A stretch of DNA of 64,000 nucleotides. Source: Nocardiopsis potens DSM 45234. GTDB lineage: Bacteria > Actinomycetota > Actinomycetes > Streptosporangiales > Streptosporangiaceae. Below, piece after piece: positions 55,110 through 62,352 of this stretch; positions within the stretch are counted from its first letter, which is position 1; each line of letters starts with the position of its first letter. The translations under genes were made by a program, and so were the position numbers. The stretch spans positions 1 to 64,000 of the forward strand of contig NZ_ANBB01000042.1 of assembly GCF_000341105.1 (NCBI RefSeq). Direction: 5' to 3'. Below the pieces are notes generated by a model. It worked only from the letters and a program-made list of their open reading frames with translations. It ran no database searches and was not told the DNA's origin.

Positions 55110-55226
55110 CGCAAAGAACGTTATACACGCAATGACATGTAAATCATACCTGCAGGTCAGTCCGGTGACTGGCCGGAACCGGACATGATTCGCTTGATAC
55201 GCTTTGCAAAACGTCCACGTGCGCGG
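55110..55226. promoter_or_regulatory. A/T-rich divergent promoter region
   Basis: This is one of the few A/T-rich patches in the window. It includes TATAAC (minus strand, in GTGTATAACG) as a possible -10 for the DUF418 gene, the palindrome ACCTGCAGGT at 55148-55157 and CAGTCCGGTGACTGG just right of it. On the plus strand TTGATACGC at 55193 precedes the AbrB-like gene. One of the palindromes may be the AbrB-like protein's own operator. Confidence 0.4.
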
Positions 55227-55583
55227 ATGGAAAGCGGTGATGAGGTGGCCACCGAGGAGAGCAAGGCCTCCTACGGTCCCGGCGGGCGGGGCTTCTACGG
55301 CGCCGTGACGGTCAGCGAGCGGGGCCAGATCGTGATCCCGGCCCAGGCCCGCCGGGACCTGGGCATCGCCCCCGGCACCAAGCTCCTCGTCCTCGGCGAC
55401 CCCGAGCAGGGGCTGGCCCTGATGACCCTCGACCGCTTGATGAGCAACCTCCAGGGTGCGAGCGGACTCCTCGCCGAGCTGCAGAAGCACGCCCAGGGCG
55501 GGGCCGGCGAGGCCGGCGGGCCCGGTGAGTCCGGCGGGCCGGAGGACGGCGGGGGCGGCGAGAGCGCCGGCGCCCCCGAGTAG
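55227..55583 (+). CDS. AbrB/SpoVT-type DNA-binding domain protein
   Basis: A roughly 118-aa protein. A swapped-hairpin AbrB domain (YGAVTVSERGQIVIPAQARRDLGIAPGTKLLVLGD) is followed by a helix and a Gly/Glu-rich low-complexity tail. Such proteins are dimeric DNA-binding regulators or antitoxins. The start is uncertain: ATG 55227 is assumed, ATG 55185 lies in promoter-like A/T-rich DNA, and GTG 55245 is also possible. No toxin gene is adjacent; the divergent DUF418 gene is the likely target. Confidence 0.8.
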   Translation: MESGDEVATEESKASYGPGGRGFYGAVTVSERGQIVIPAQARRDLGIAPGTKLLVLGDPEQGLALMTLDRLMSNLQGASGLLAELQKHAQGGAGEAGGPGESGGPEDGGGGESAGAPE

Positions 55584-55639
55584 CGGGCGGCCCCGGAAAC
55601 CGGGTCCGCAGCACAGAAGGAACGGGCCCGGCCCGGCGG

Positions 55640-57390
55640 TGGTCTCGCCGCAGCCGAGCGCGGCGCCCCACGGGGCCAGGGTTCAAGCAGGCGGCGACGG
55701 CGCAGGCAGGGCCGGGGCGGGGGTGGTCGCCCGAGCGCGGCGCCTCACGGGGTGAGGGTTCAGGCCGGCAGCGACGGCAGCGGTGGGGACCGGCCGGTCG
55801 GTTCGGCGCGGGGCCTCGCGGAGCGAAGGTCAAGGCGGGCAGCGATGGCGCAGGTAGGAACCGGGCCCGGCGTCTCACCTGGGCGCGGCGCCCCGCAGAG
55901 CGGAGGTTCGAACGGGCGGCGAGGGGGACCGGCCGGTCGGTCGGCGCGGCACCCCACGGAGCGAAGGTCAAGACGAGCGGCGACGGCGCAGGTGGGAACC
56001 GGGCCCGGCGCCCCACCCGGGCACGGCGTCTCACGGGGCCGGGGTTCAAACCGGCGGCGACGGTAGCGGTGGGGACCGGCCGGTCGGTTCGGCGCGGCGC
56101 CCCACGGGGCGAAGGCTCAAACCGGCGGCGACGGCGAGGGTAGGGCCGGGGCGCAGGCCCCACCCGGGCGCGGCGCCTCGCGGAGCGGAGGTTCAAGCAG
56201 GCGGCGACGGCAGCGGTGGGGAGCGGGGCGGAGGCGGCCGCCCGGGCGCGGCGCCCCGGCGGTGCGGGTGGGCCTGCCCGAGCCGAGCAGGGTGGTCATA
56301 TCCCCTATGCCGGGTTCGCGGCAGGGAACAGGCAGGGGCGGGGGCGCCCTGCGCACCGCGAGAGCACCCCGATTACATCTACCAGCGAGTAGTAAGCCCC
56401 GAAGCTCCCACCACCCCCTCACCGGTCACCCAGAGTGACCCAAGTGGGTCCTCCCGGCAGGGCAAAAGCGACATCTCGCCCTCACCCCTGCCTCTCCTGG
56501 GTTTCGGCCCCCCTGCATCCCGGTCTTGCGGGTGGCTCGAACCCCCGAACACCGGCCCGATCAGGGCGAATCAGGGCCTCAGGGGCCCGATCCGGCCCAG
56601 GGTGCGCGCCTGGGAATCACCGGGGTGCTCTCGCGGTGCGCAGGGCGCCCCTCCCCGCCATCACCGTGGGTATTCGCCCAGGTCAGGGAGGGGGAGCGGT
56701 TTCAGGGGCGGCCGGCCCCGGCGCCCGGGCGGCGCGGGCACGGCGATCCCGCCCCCACTGCCCGCCCCGACCACTCCCGCCCTGCTCTGCCGCACCCGAC
56801 CGACCGGCCGGTCCCCCACCCGCCGTCGCCGCCCGCTTGAGCCCCGGCCCCGTGGGGCCCGGCGCCCGGGCGATTGCCTTTGCCCCGCCCCTGCCGGCGC
56901 CGTCGCCGCCCGTCTTGACCTTCGCTCCGCGGAGCGCCGCGCCCGACCGACCGGCCGGTCCCCCACCGCCGCCTTCGCCGCCCGCCTGAACCCCGGCCCC
57001 GTGGGGCGCCGTGCCCGGGCGACTCCCGTACCCCGGCCCTACCTTCACCGTCGCCGCCCGTCTGAACCTTCGCCCCGTGGGGCGCCGCGCCTGACCGACC
57101 GGCCGGTGCCCCACCCGCCTTCGCCGCCCGCCTGAACCCCGGCCCTGTGGGGTGCCGCGCTCGGCTGGGGCGCTCGGCCCGTCCCTACCTCTGCCGTCGC
57201 CGCCTGTTTGAAGCTTCGCTCTGCGGGGTGCCGCGCCGGCCCGATCGGCCGGCCTCCCTCCCGCCCTCGCCGCCTGCTTGGACCTTCGCCCCGTGGGGTG
57301 CCGGGCTCGGGTGGTGGGCCTTGCTCTGTCTCTACCTGCGCCGTTGTCGCCGGTCGTGGTCCGTCCGGCCGGGAGTGGGGCCGGGGCCGT
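55640..57390. repeat. Large repeat element, full copy B
   Basis: This second full copy of the element at 36925-38299 lies between the convergent AbrB-like and zinc-ribbon genes. The left array (about 55670-56280) has units with GGTTCAAGCAGGCGGCGACGG and GACCGGCCGGTCGG alternating; the right array (about 56800-57350) has the inverse units. The left array is longer than in copy A (about eight units against four or five), so unit number varies. No gene is supported in 55584-57394; frames are low-complexity. Confidence 0.75.
56341..56651. repeat. Core of repeat element B, bounded by perfect 31-bp inverted repeats
   Basis: 56341-56371 and 56621-56651 are perfect reverse complements and equal to the arms of copy A. 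The 249-base interior aligns with copy A; in place of A's TGGCCAAGCAGGGTC it has GACCCAAGTGGGTC, which could form a small hairpin. The TTACATC...GAGTAGTAA palindrome is kept at 56373-56395. Homology extends left beyond the arm (ATCCCCTATGCCGGGTTCGC in both copies) and right of it (ATTCGCCCAGGTCAG). Confidence 0.8.
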
Positions 57391-57394
57391 GCGC

Positions 57395-57778
57395 TCAGCG
57401 GCGGGGGTCGTCATCTACCGGTGTCGAAGGATCCGGCCGCGACAGCACCTCGGACAGCGGCAGGCCCTCCCGCGCGGCGGCGTCCCTGCGGGCCCGCAGC
57501 TGCGCGCGCGTCCGCGGGCGGTACCGGGGCTCCCGGGTGCAGCCGCACACCGACCGCCCCTCGTAGCGCAGCCCTTCGCCCAGGACGGCGGCCACCACGG
57601 ACCACCCGGCCGCATCGCGCCTCGGCGGCGCGGCGAAGTCGCGGCCGGCGCAGGCCAGCGGCCGGGCGCAGCCGGGGCACGGCTGCTCCCGCTGCGGATC
57701 GGCATGCCGCTTGAAGCCGATGCGGCACGAGACGCACACGTAGTGCAGCTTGTAGCGGGCCGCGGCGTAGAGGCACAT
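57395..57778 (-). CDS. Zinc-ribbon protein, hypothetical
   Basis: A 127-aa protein with two Cys pairs close together (YVCVSCRIGFKRH and PCPGCARPL), forming a zinc ribbon at residues 14-42, then the PPRRDAAGWSVVAAVLGEGLRYEG segment and a basic RYRPRTRAQLRARR tail. This plan is common in streptomycete proteins that are sometimes wrongly named as deoxyxylulose-phosphate synthase. ATG 57778 has no strong ribosome binding site; the frame is open to 57946. Function unknown. Confidence 0.72.
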   Translation of the reverse strand: MCLYAAARYKLHYVCVSCRIGFKRHADPQREQPCPGCARPLACAGRDFAAPPRRDAAGWSVVAAVLGEGLRYEGRSVCGCTREPRYRPRTRAQLRARRDAAAREGLPLSEVLSRPDPSTPVDDDPRR

Positions 57779-57963
57779 CAGGGCATCGTACTGAACGGGC
57801 CGGGCCGGGGCCCGTCCCGTTGGACGCGGGCGGCCCGGCCGGCCGGGCGCCGGTGGGAACCGTGCGGCGCCGCCTTCCGGCGGGTGGGATCCGGAGGTCG
57901 GGGCCGTCCGGGGGGCGTGGGAGGATCCGTCCACCGATACGACCACCGCGGAGGACGAGGACG

Positions 57964-58536
57964 ATGTTCGCCATTCCCCTGGGCGACGGGGCGGAACTGG
58001 GGCCGCTGGAGCCCTGGCAGGCCGAGGAGCTGCTGGCCCACATGGAGCGCGGCCGGGAGCACATCGGGCGCTACGTCGGGCTCCCCGACCTGGTGACCGA
58101 TCTCGATTCGGCGCGGGCCTGGCTGCAGAACTACGCGGACAAGGCCGCCGCCGACACCGGCCGGCTGTACGGCATCCGGTTGGACGGGCGGCTCGTCGGC
58201 GGGGTGCTGTTCCGGGTCTTCGACGCGGCCCAGGGCACCTGCGAGGCCGGCTGCTGGCTGGAGCCGGCCGCCACCGGCCGCGGCCTGGTCACCCGGGCGG
58301 TGCGGGTGATCATCGACTGGGCGGTCGAGGAGCGCGGGATGCACCGGGTGGAGTGGCTGGTCGCCTCGGAGAACAAGGCCAGTATCAGTGTGGCCGAGCG
58401 GCTGGGCATGGTCCGCGACGGGGTGCTGCGGGAGGACTCCCTGTACCGCGGGGTCCGGCAGGACACCGAGGTCTGGTCGGTGCTGGCCCCGGAGTGGCGC
58501 GCCGCCCGCACCGCCGACCGGCCCGGCGCCGGCTGA
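57964..58536 (+). CDS. GNAT acetyltransferase, RimJ/RimL type
   Basis: A 190-aa protein with the GNAT fold of the RimJ/RimL group: opening FAIPLGDGAELGPLEPWQAEEL, strand GIRLDGRLVGGVLFR, the acetyl-CoA loop EPAATGRGLVTRAV (R/Q-x-x-G-x-G/A variant), HRVEWLVASENKASISVAERLGM and DSLYRGVRQDTEVWSVLAPEW. It probably acetylates a ribosomal protein N-terminus or another amine. ATG 57964 follows GGAGGACGAGGACG. Divergent from the zinc-ribbon gene. Confidence 0.92.
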   Translation: MFAIPLGDGAELGPLEPWQAEELLAHMERGREHIGRYVGLPDLVTDLDSARAWLQNYADKAAADTGRLYGIRLDGRLVGGVLFRVFDAAQGTCEAGCWLEPAATGRGLVTRAVRVIIDWAVEERGMHRVEWLVASENKASISVAERLGMVRDGVLREDSLYRGVRQDTEVWSVLAPEWRAARTADRPGAG

Positions 58537-58677
58537 CCCGCCGCCGGCGCGCTCGGAGAGGACCGGTTCCGCGGCGCCGGCCGGCCGCAGGGCGGCGTCC
58601 GGGTGCCTTCGGAGCGCCCGGCCGCACGCCTCATCGGGTGGTCGGACGGGTGGCGCCGGGCTCTGCCTGCGGCGGGT

Positions 58678-59445
58678 TCAGCGCCCCGGCCGCGGGGCGG
58701 CGTCCCGATGCCCCGTGGTGCTTCGGGGCCCGGTGGCGGCCGCGTCCGGTTCTTCGGCGGGGTCCTCCGGGGGCGGCCCGGCGATCGGGGGTGCGGTCCC
58801 CGGGCGCGCGGAGCGGCGCCGCCACCGGTGCAGGGCCGGGCCCGCCGCGCACAGCAGCGCGAACAGCGCGGCGCAGGCCAGGAAGGCGGGGGAGAGCGGG
58901 TCGGCGGCCGCGTCGCCGAGCAGCACCAGGGCCAGGGTCGCCGGCAGGCCGCCCAGCGCGGTCCCGACGGTGAACGGGACGGCGCCCAGGGAGGTCAGCC
59001 CGAGGCCGTGGTTGACCGCGGAGAAGGGCAGCACCGGGAGCAGCCGGAGCTGGACCACCGCGAGCAGGCCGTGCCGCTCGGTGAGCCGGTCCAGGCGCTC
59101 GGCCGCGCCCCGGGGCAGCCGCGCCGCGACGAAGTCCCGGGCGAGGAACCGGGAGAGCCAGAACTGGGCCAGGGCGGCGGCGACCCCTCCGGCCAGTGCG
59201 AGCGGCACCCCCAGCCAGGGGGAGAAGAGCACCCCGGCCGCCGCGTTCAGCGCCGGGCGCGGCACGTACACCAGCGCCGCCGCGACATAGCAGACCAGGT
59301 AGGCCGCGGGCGCGGCCGGCCCGGCCGCCTCGATCCAGGCGCGCACCTCGCCGGGGCCCGGTGCGTGGAACCCCGCGGCGACGGCCGCCGCCACCGCGGC
59401 CGCGAGGACCGCAGCGCGCACCCCCGGCCGAACCGCCGAGCGCAT
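58678..59445 (-). CDS. VTT-domain (TVP38/TMEM64-type) membrane protein
   Basis: A 255-aa protein with five or six hydrophobic segments. The VTT/DedA-like core is visible (YVPRPALNAAAGVLFSPWLGVPLALAGGVAAA, FLARDFVAARLPRG, LRLLPVLPFSAVNHGLGLTSL). VTT proteins are lipid scramblases or transporters. The last 45 residues are Pro/Glu-rich. ATG 59445 has GGGGAGG eleven bases upstream, so the spacing is long and the start not certain. Confidence 0.87.
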   Translation of the reverse strand: MRSAVRPGVRAAVLAAAVAAAVAAGFHAPGPGEVRAWIEAAGPAAPAAYLVCYVAAALVYVPRPALNAAAGVLFSPWLGVPLALAGGVAAALAQFWLSRFLARDFVAARLPRGAAERLDRLTERHGLLAVVQLRLLPVLPFSAVNHGLGLTSLGAVPFTVGTALGGLPATLALVLLGDAAADPLSPAFLACAALFALLCAAGPALHRWRRRSARPGTAPPIAGPPPEDPAEEPDAAATGPRSTTGHRDAAPRPGR

Positions 59446-60022
59446 CCCGTCCGCAGCCTCCCCGCTCCCGAGCCGAACCGGCCTCCCAGTATCCCCGACC
59501 GCGCGGGCCGCCCGGTCCGCGCCGTCCGGTCCATGCCGCCCGGTCCATGCCGTCCGGTTCGCGCCGCTCGGCGGAGTCGGGGGGAGAGCGCCGAGGAAAT
59601 TACCTGGAATTGCCGAATTCAAGGGCGGGAAAATGGATGCTCTTCTGCTTTGAAATGCCCGGCAAGGGTGCCCGCTCATTGATCGGTGCGGTTCGCTTGA
59701 AAATTCTGGCTTCGGCGCTTTGAAGGGGAATGGGATTCGTGTCCGCTCCGGGGCCTAGTCGGATTTTGTGCCGTTGTGCGGCGGTGGATCGGTGTCCACG
59801 GCCGGCTCCTGGAAATATCGCACGCTTGTGCCCCATGGTGCATTCATTCCCCTGGCCCGATCTCTGCTGCGAGTGCGGAGAAAATCTTCGCCCTTTGAGT
59901 GGCCGGGGGTTTATCGGTGTGAGAGGTGAGGTACTTTTTCGGTCGTGGACACGTCTGTGCGGCGCTGCCCCGGGCGCGTTCCGTTCATGGGAGACCAATT
60001 CCGTTTTTTCAAGGAGAAGACG
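59446..60022. other. Intergenic region, no gene supported
   Basis: These 577 bp between the divergent VTT and EF-hand genes are less GC-rich than most of the window (for example around 59590-59720 and 59880-59940). A 132-codon frame on the minus strand (59600-59998) exists but has atypical composition and no ribosome binding site, so I reject it. The region is likely leader and promoter for the EF-hand gene. I see no clear RNA structure. Confidence 0.45.
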
Positions 60023-60550
60023 ATGCCGAACGGCAAGGAGAAGGCCCGCTTCGAGAAGCGCTTCGAGCTCTGGGACAAGAACGGGGACGGGGTGGTCGAC
60101 CGCTCCGACATGGAGCAGGAGACGCAGCGGGTCGTGCAGGCGCTCGGCCAGCAGAACAGCCCGAAGGGGAAGAGGTTCATCGACGCCTACCTGGAGATGT
60201 GGGACGGCATCACCCAGGCCGTGGGCAAGAACCGGATCTCGAAGGACGACTTCATCCGGCTCTCCGACGAGTCGATCCTGAGCCTGGGCGACAGCGAATT
60301 CACCCAGCGGGCGCGCCCGGTCGTGGAGGCGCTCGCGGCCGTGCTGGACACCGACGGCGACGGGCAGATCAGCGAGCCGGAGTTCCGCAAGTGGCTCCAG
60401 GCCATCGGGATGAGCGAGGCCGACCCCACGGACGTGTTCGAGCAGCTGGACAGGGACGGCAGCGGCTACCTCTCCGTCGACGAGTTCGCCGACGCGGTCC
60501 AGGACTACGTCTTCGGCAGGCAGAACGCCCCGCTGCTCGGCGTCGGCTGA
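60023..60550 (+). CDS. EF-hand calcium-binding protein (calerythrin-like)
   Basis: A 175-aa soluble protein with EF-hand loops DKNGDGVVDRSD (18-29), DTDGDGQISEPE (109-120) and DRDGSGYLSVDE (143-154); a second position, GKNRISKDDF (68-77), is degenerate. Four-hand proteins of this length are the calerythrins of actinomycetes. They probably buffer or sense calcium. The ATG follows AAGGAGAAGACG, a strong ribosome binding site, which rules out the upstream start at 59945. A perfect hairpin follows. Confidence 0.93.
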   Translation: MPNGKEKARFEKRFELWDKNGDGVVDRSDMEQETQRVVQALGQQNSPKGKRFIDAYLEMWDGITQAVGKNRISKDDFIRLSDESILSLGDSEFTQRARPVVEALAAVLDTDGDGQISEPEFRKWLQAIGMSEADPTDVFEQLDRDGSGYLSVDEFADAVQDYVFGRQNAPLLGVG

Positions 60551-60564
60551 GCGACGCCGGAAAG

Positions 60565-60600
60565 GAAGGGCCGCGCGGGGATCGCCCCGCGCGGCCCTTC
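60565..60600. terminator. Strong bidirectional hairpin terminator
   Basis: GAAGGGCCGCGCGGGG (60565-60580) pairs over all 16 bases with CCCCGCGCGGCCCTTC (60585-60600) around an ATCG loop. It lies between the convergent EF-hand gene and the 161-aa gene. Confidence 0.8.
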
Positions 60601-60628
60601 CGCCGTGCGCCTCTCCGCCGCCCCGCCG

Positions 60629-61114
60629 TCACCGCGGAGGGCCGGAGGACGCCCCGGCGGGCTCCCGGGTGCGGACGACGACCCCGGTCCGGGCCGCCGC
60701 CTCCAGGAGCACCGGGTCGGCCGGGAGGACCAGCGGCGACCAGGCCGGGCCGTCCGGCCAGGCCCGGGCCAGCGCCGCGGCGGCGGCCCGGCGGAAATCG
60801 GCCAGTACGGCGGACGCCTCCCCCGCGCCCCACCGCCGCTCCGCCCAGCACCACAGCAGCACCGTGACGGCGCCGCACCGCCCCGCGCCCCGCCGCATGG
60901 CCGGTCCGGGGCCGTCGGGGCGGGCGTGCGGCGGCGGCAGCAGCACCTCGGCCCGGCCCGGGCAGGCCTCCCCGGTCGACGCCCGCTCCACGGCGGCCGC
61001 CGCGTCCGCGAGGAGCCGGGCCAGGACCTCGGGGCCGGTGCCCACGGGGACGGCCGCCGTCAGCGACATCGGCACCCTCGCCCACACCGGGCCGGCCGGC
61101 TCGGAAACGGACAT
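60629..61114 (-). CDS. Hypothetical protein, 161 aa
   Basis: An alanine- and arginine-rich protein starting MSVSEPAGPVWARVPMSL. A strand-helix alternation (VWARVPMSLTAAVPVG, AVTVLLWCWAERR, ASAVLADFRRAAAAALARAWPDG, PVVVRTREP-type end) suggests a small alpha/beta protein. No family recognised. ATG 61114 follows GAGGGGGAGC. It is downstream of the PKS-ACP operon but separated by a strong hairpin. Confidence 0.6.
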   Translation of the reverse strand: MSVSEPAGPVWARVPMSLTAAVPVGTGPEVLARLLADAAAAVERASTGEACPGRAEVLLPPPHARPDGPGPAMRRGAGRCGAVTVLLWCWAERRWGAGEASAVLADFRRAAAAALARAWPDGPAWSPLVLPADPVLLEAAARTGVVVRTREPAGASSGPPR

Positions 61115-61205
61115 GCTCCCCCTCGTCGGTCGGGTCGTTCATCGGGACGGCCCGCCCTCCCGCCGGAGCGGGGAGGCGGGCCCGGGGCGGTGATCCCGGC
61201 GCTGC

Positions 61206-61237
61206 GCGGGGGCATCGGAGCGCTCTGATGCCCCCGC
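61206..61237. terminator. Hairpin terminator downstream of the PKS/ACP operon
   Basis: GCGGGGGCATC (61206-61216) pairs with GATGCCCCCGC (61227-61237); the stem extends inward by G-T, G-C, A-T and G-C pairs, leaving a two-base loop. It begins about 28 bases after the ACP stop in the direction of transcription (minus strand). Confidence 0.7.
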
Positions 61238-61264
61238 GGCGCCGAGACCATCGGGGAGAGCGGA

Positions 61265-61582
61265 TCAGGGCGTCCGGTCCTGCGGCCCGGGGAACAGGTC
61301 CTGCAGGACCCGGGCCGCCTCGGCGAAGGTCGGGGCGGCGTTCAACCGATCGCGCGGGACCGGCGCGCCCAGCCGGGCGGAGATCCGGGTGCGGATCTCC
61401 ACCGCGGCGATGGAGTCCACGCCGGCCTCGGCGAACTCCATGTCGGGCTCCAGGTCCCGGGTGTCGGGGTGGCCGAGCACGGCGGCCGTGCACTCGGTGA
61501 CGACGTCCAGCAGCAGCCGCTCCCGCTCGGCCGTGGGCATCGCGGCCAGCCGCGCCTTCAGCGGCCGTGCATCGGCGGTCAT
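61265..61582 (-). CDS. Free-standing acyl carrier protein
   Basis: A 105-aa carrier protein with the 4'-phosphopantetheine site Ser57 in EAGVDSIAAVEIRTRI, preceded by the typical helix ERERLLLDVVTECTAAVLGHPD and followed by LNAAPTFAEAARVLQDLF. ATG 61582 overlaps the preceding stop (ATGA). Together with the hydrolase and PKS it forms a coupled operon. It may accept the finished chain or supply a starter unit. Confidence 0.92.
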   Translation of the reverse strand: MTADARPLKARLAAMPTAERERLLLDVVTECTAAVLGHPDTRDLEPDMEFAEAGVDSIAAVEIRTRISARLGAPVPRDRLNAAPTFAEAARVLQDLFPGPQDRTP

Positions 61583-62352
61583 GCCGTCCTCTCCGCTTCC
61601 CGCCCCCCGGCGCCCGGGGACGCCCCGGCCGGGTGCGCCGGATGCGCCGCCCCGGTCTCCTCCAGCCAGCCCCGCAGCGCCGCGAAGAACCCCTCCGGGT
61701 CGTCGAGGTGGAGCATGTGGCCGGTCCCCGGGACGGTGCGGACGTCGAAGCCGCGCGCCTCCCCGCCGGACCCGTCGATCTCCGGGATCAGCCCCTGCCG
61801 CTCGGCGAGCAGGATGAGGGAGGGCGCCGCCGTCGACTCGGGGAGCGCCGGCATGTCGAAGGTGTGCATGTCCACCATGGTCCGCGGGTCCCACAGGGCG
61901 CGGGCGCGCGCCTCGGCCTCGACCGCCGCGCGGGACCAGCCCGGGTTGCGCTCGGCGATCTCCTCCGCGGTCATGCCCACCAGCCGGGCCGCCGACCGGG
62001 GGTCGGGGAGGTCGGTGACGGCCCGGATCCCCCAGTACGGCTCGGCGTAGACCAGCCGCGCCGGGCGCAGCTCGGCGGCGGCGAGCCCGAGCAGCGCCGC
62101 GCCCACCGAGTGCCCCAGCGCGAGGTCGGCCCCCGCCGGCAGCGTCTCCGCCAGGTCGCCGGCGAGCGCCTGCGGGCTGTAGTAGCCGCGCGGGCTCCCG
62201 CCGTGCCCGCGCAGGTCCGGGGCGATCACCCGGTAGCCCAGGCCGGCCAGGGCGCCGGCCGCGTGCTCCCAGGTCCCGGAGTCGCCGGCGAACCCGTGCA
62301 CCAGCAGCGCGGTCCGCTCGCCCTCCCCCCACGTTCGGGTTTCGAGCCTCAC
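61579..62352 (-). CDS. Alpha/beta hydrolase (thioesterase-like) of the PKS operon
   Basis: A 257-aa alpha/beta hydrolase: oxyanion region LVHGFAGDSGTWEH, nucleophile Ser82 in GHSVGAA, catalytic His in GTGHMLHLDDPEGFF, and Asp probably in PEIDGSG. GTG 62352 overlaps the PKS stop (GTGA). Position after the terminal ACP of the PKS suggests it releases or edits the acyl chain. The last ~20 residues are Pro/Ala-rich. Confidence 0.9.
   Translation of the reverse strand: MRLETRTWGEGERTALLVHGFAGDSGTWEHAAGALAGLGYRVIAPDLRGHGGSPRGYYSPQALAGDLAETLPAGADLALGHSVGAALLGLAAAELRPARLVYAEPYWGIRAVTDLPDPRSAARLVGMTAEEIAERNPGWSRAAVEAEARARALWDPRTMVDMHTFDMPALPESTAAPSLILLAERQGLIPEIDGSGGEARGFDVRTVPGTGHMLHLDDPEGFFAALRGWLEETGAAHPAHPAGASPGAGGREAERTA

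Noticed and set aside
59600-59998. 132-codon minus-strand frame in the gap before the EF-hand gene
   Set aside because: No ribosome binding site, unusual amino-acid composition, and position antisense to the expected leader of a strongly initiated gene.
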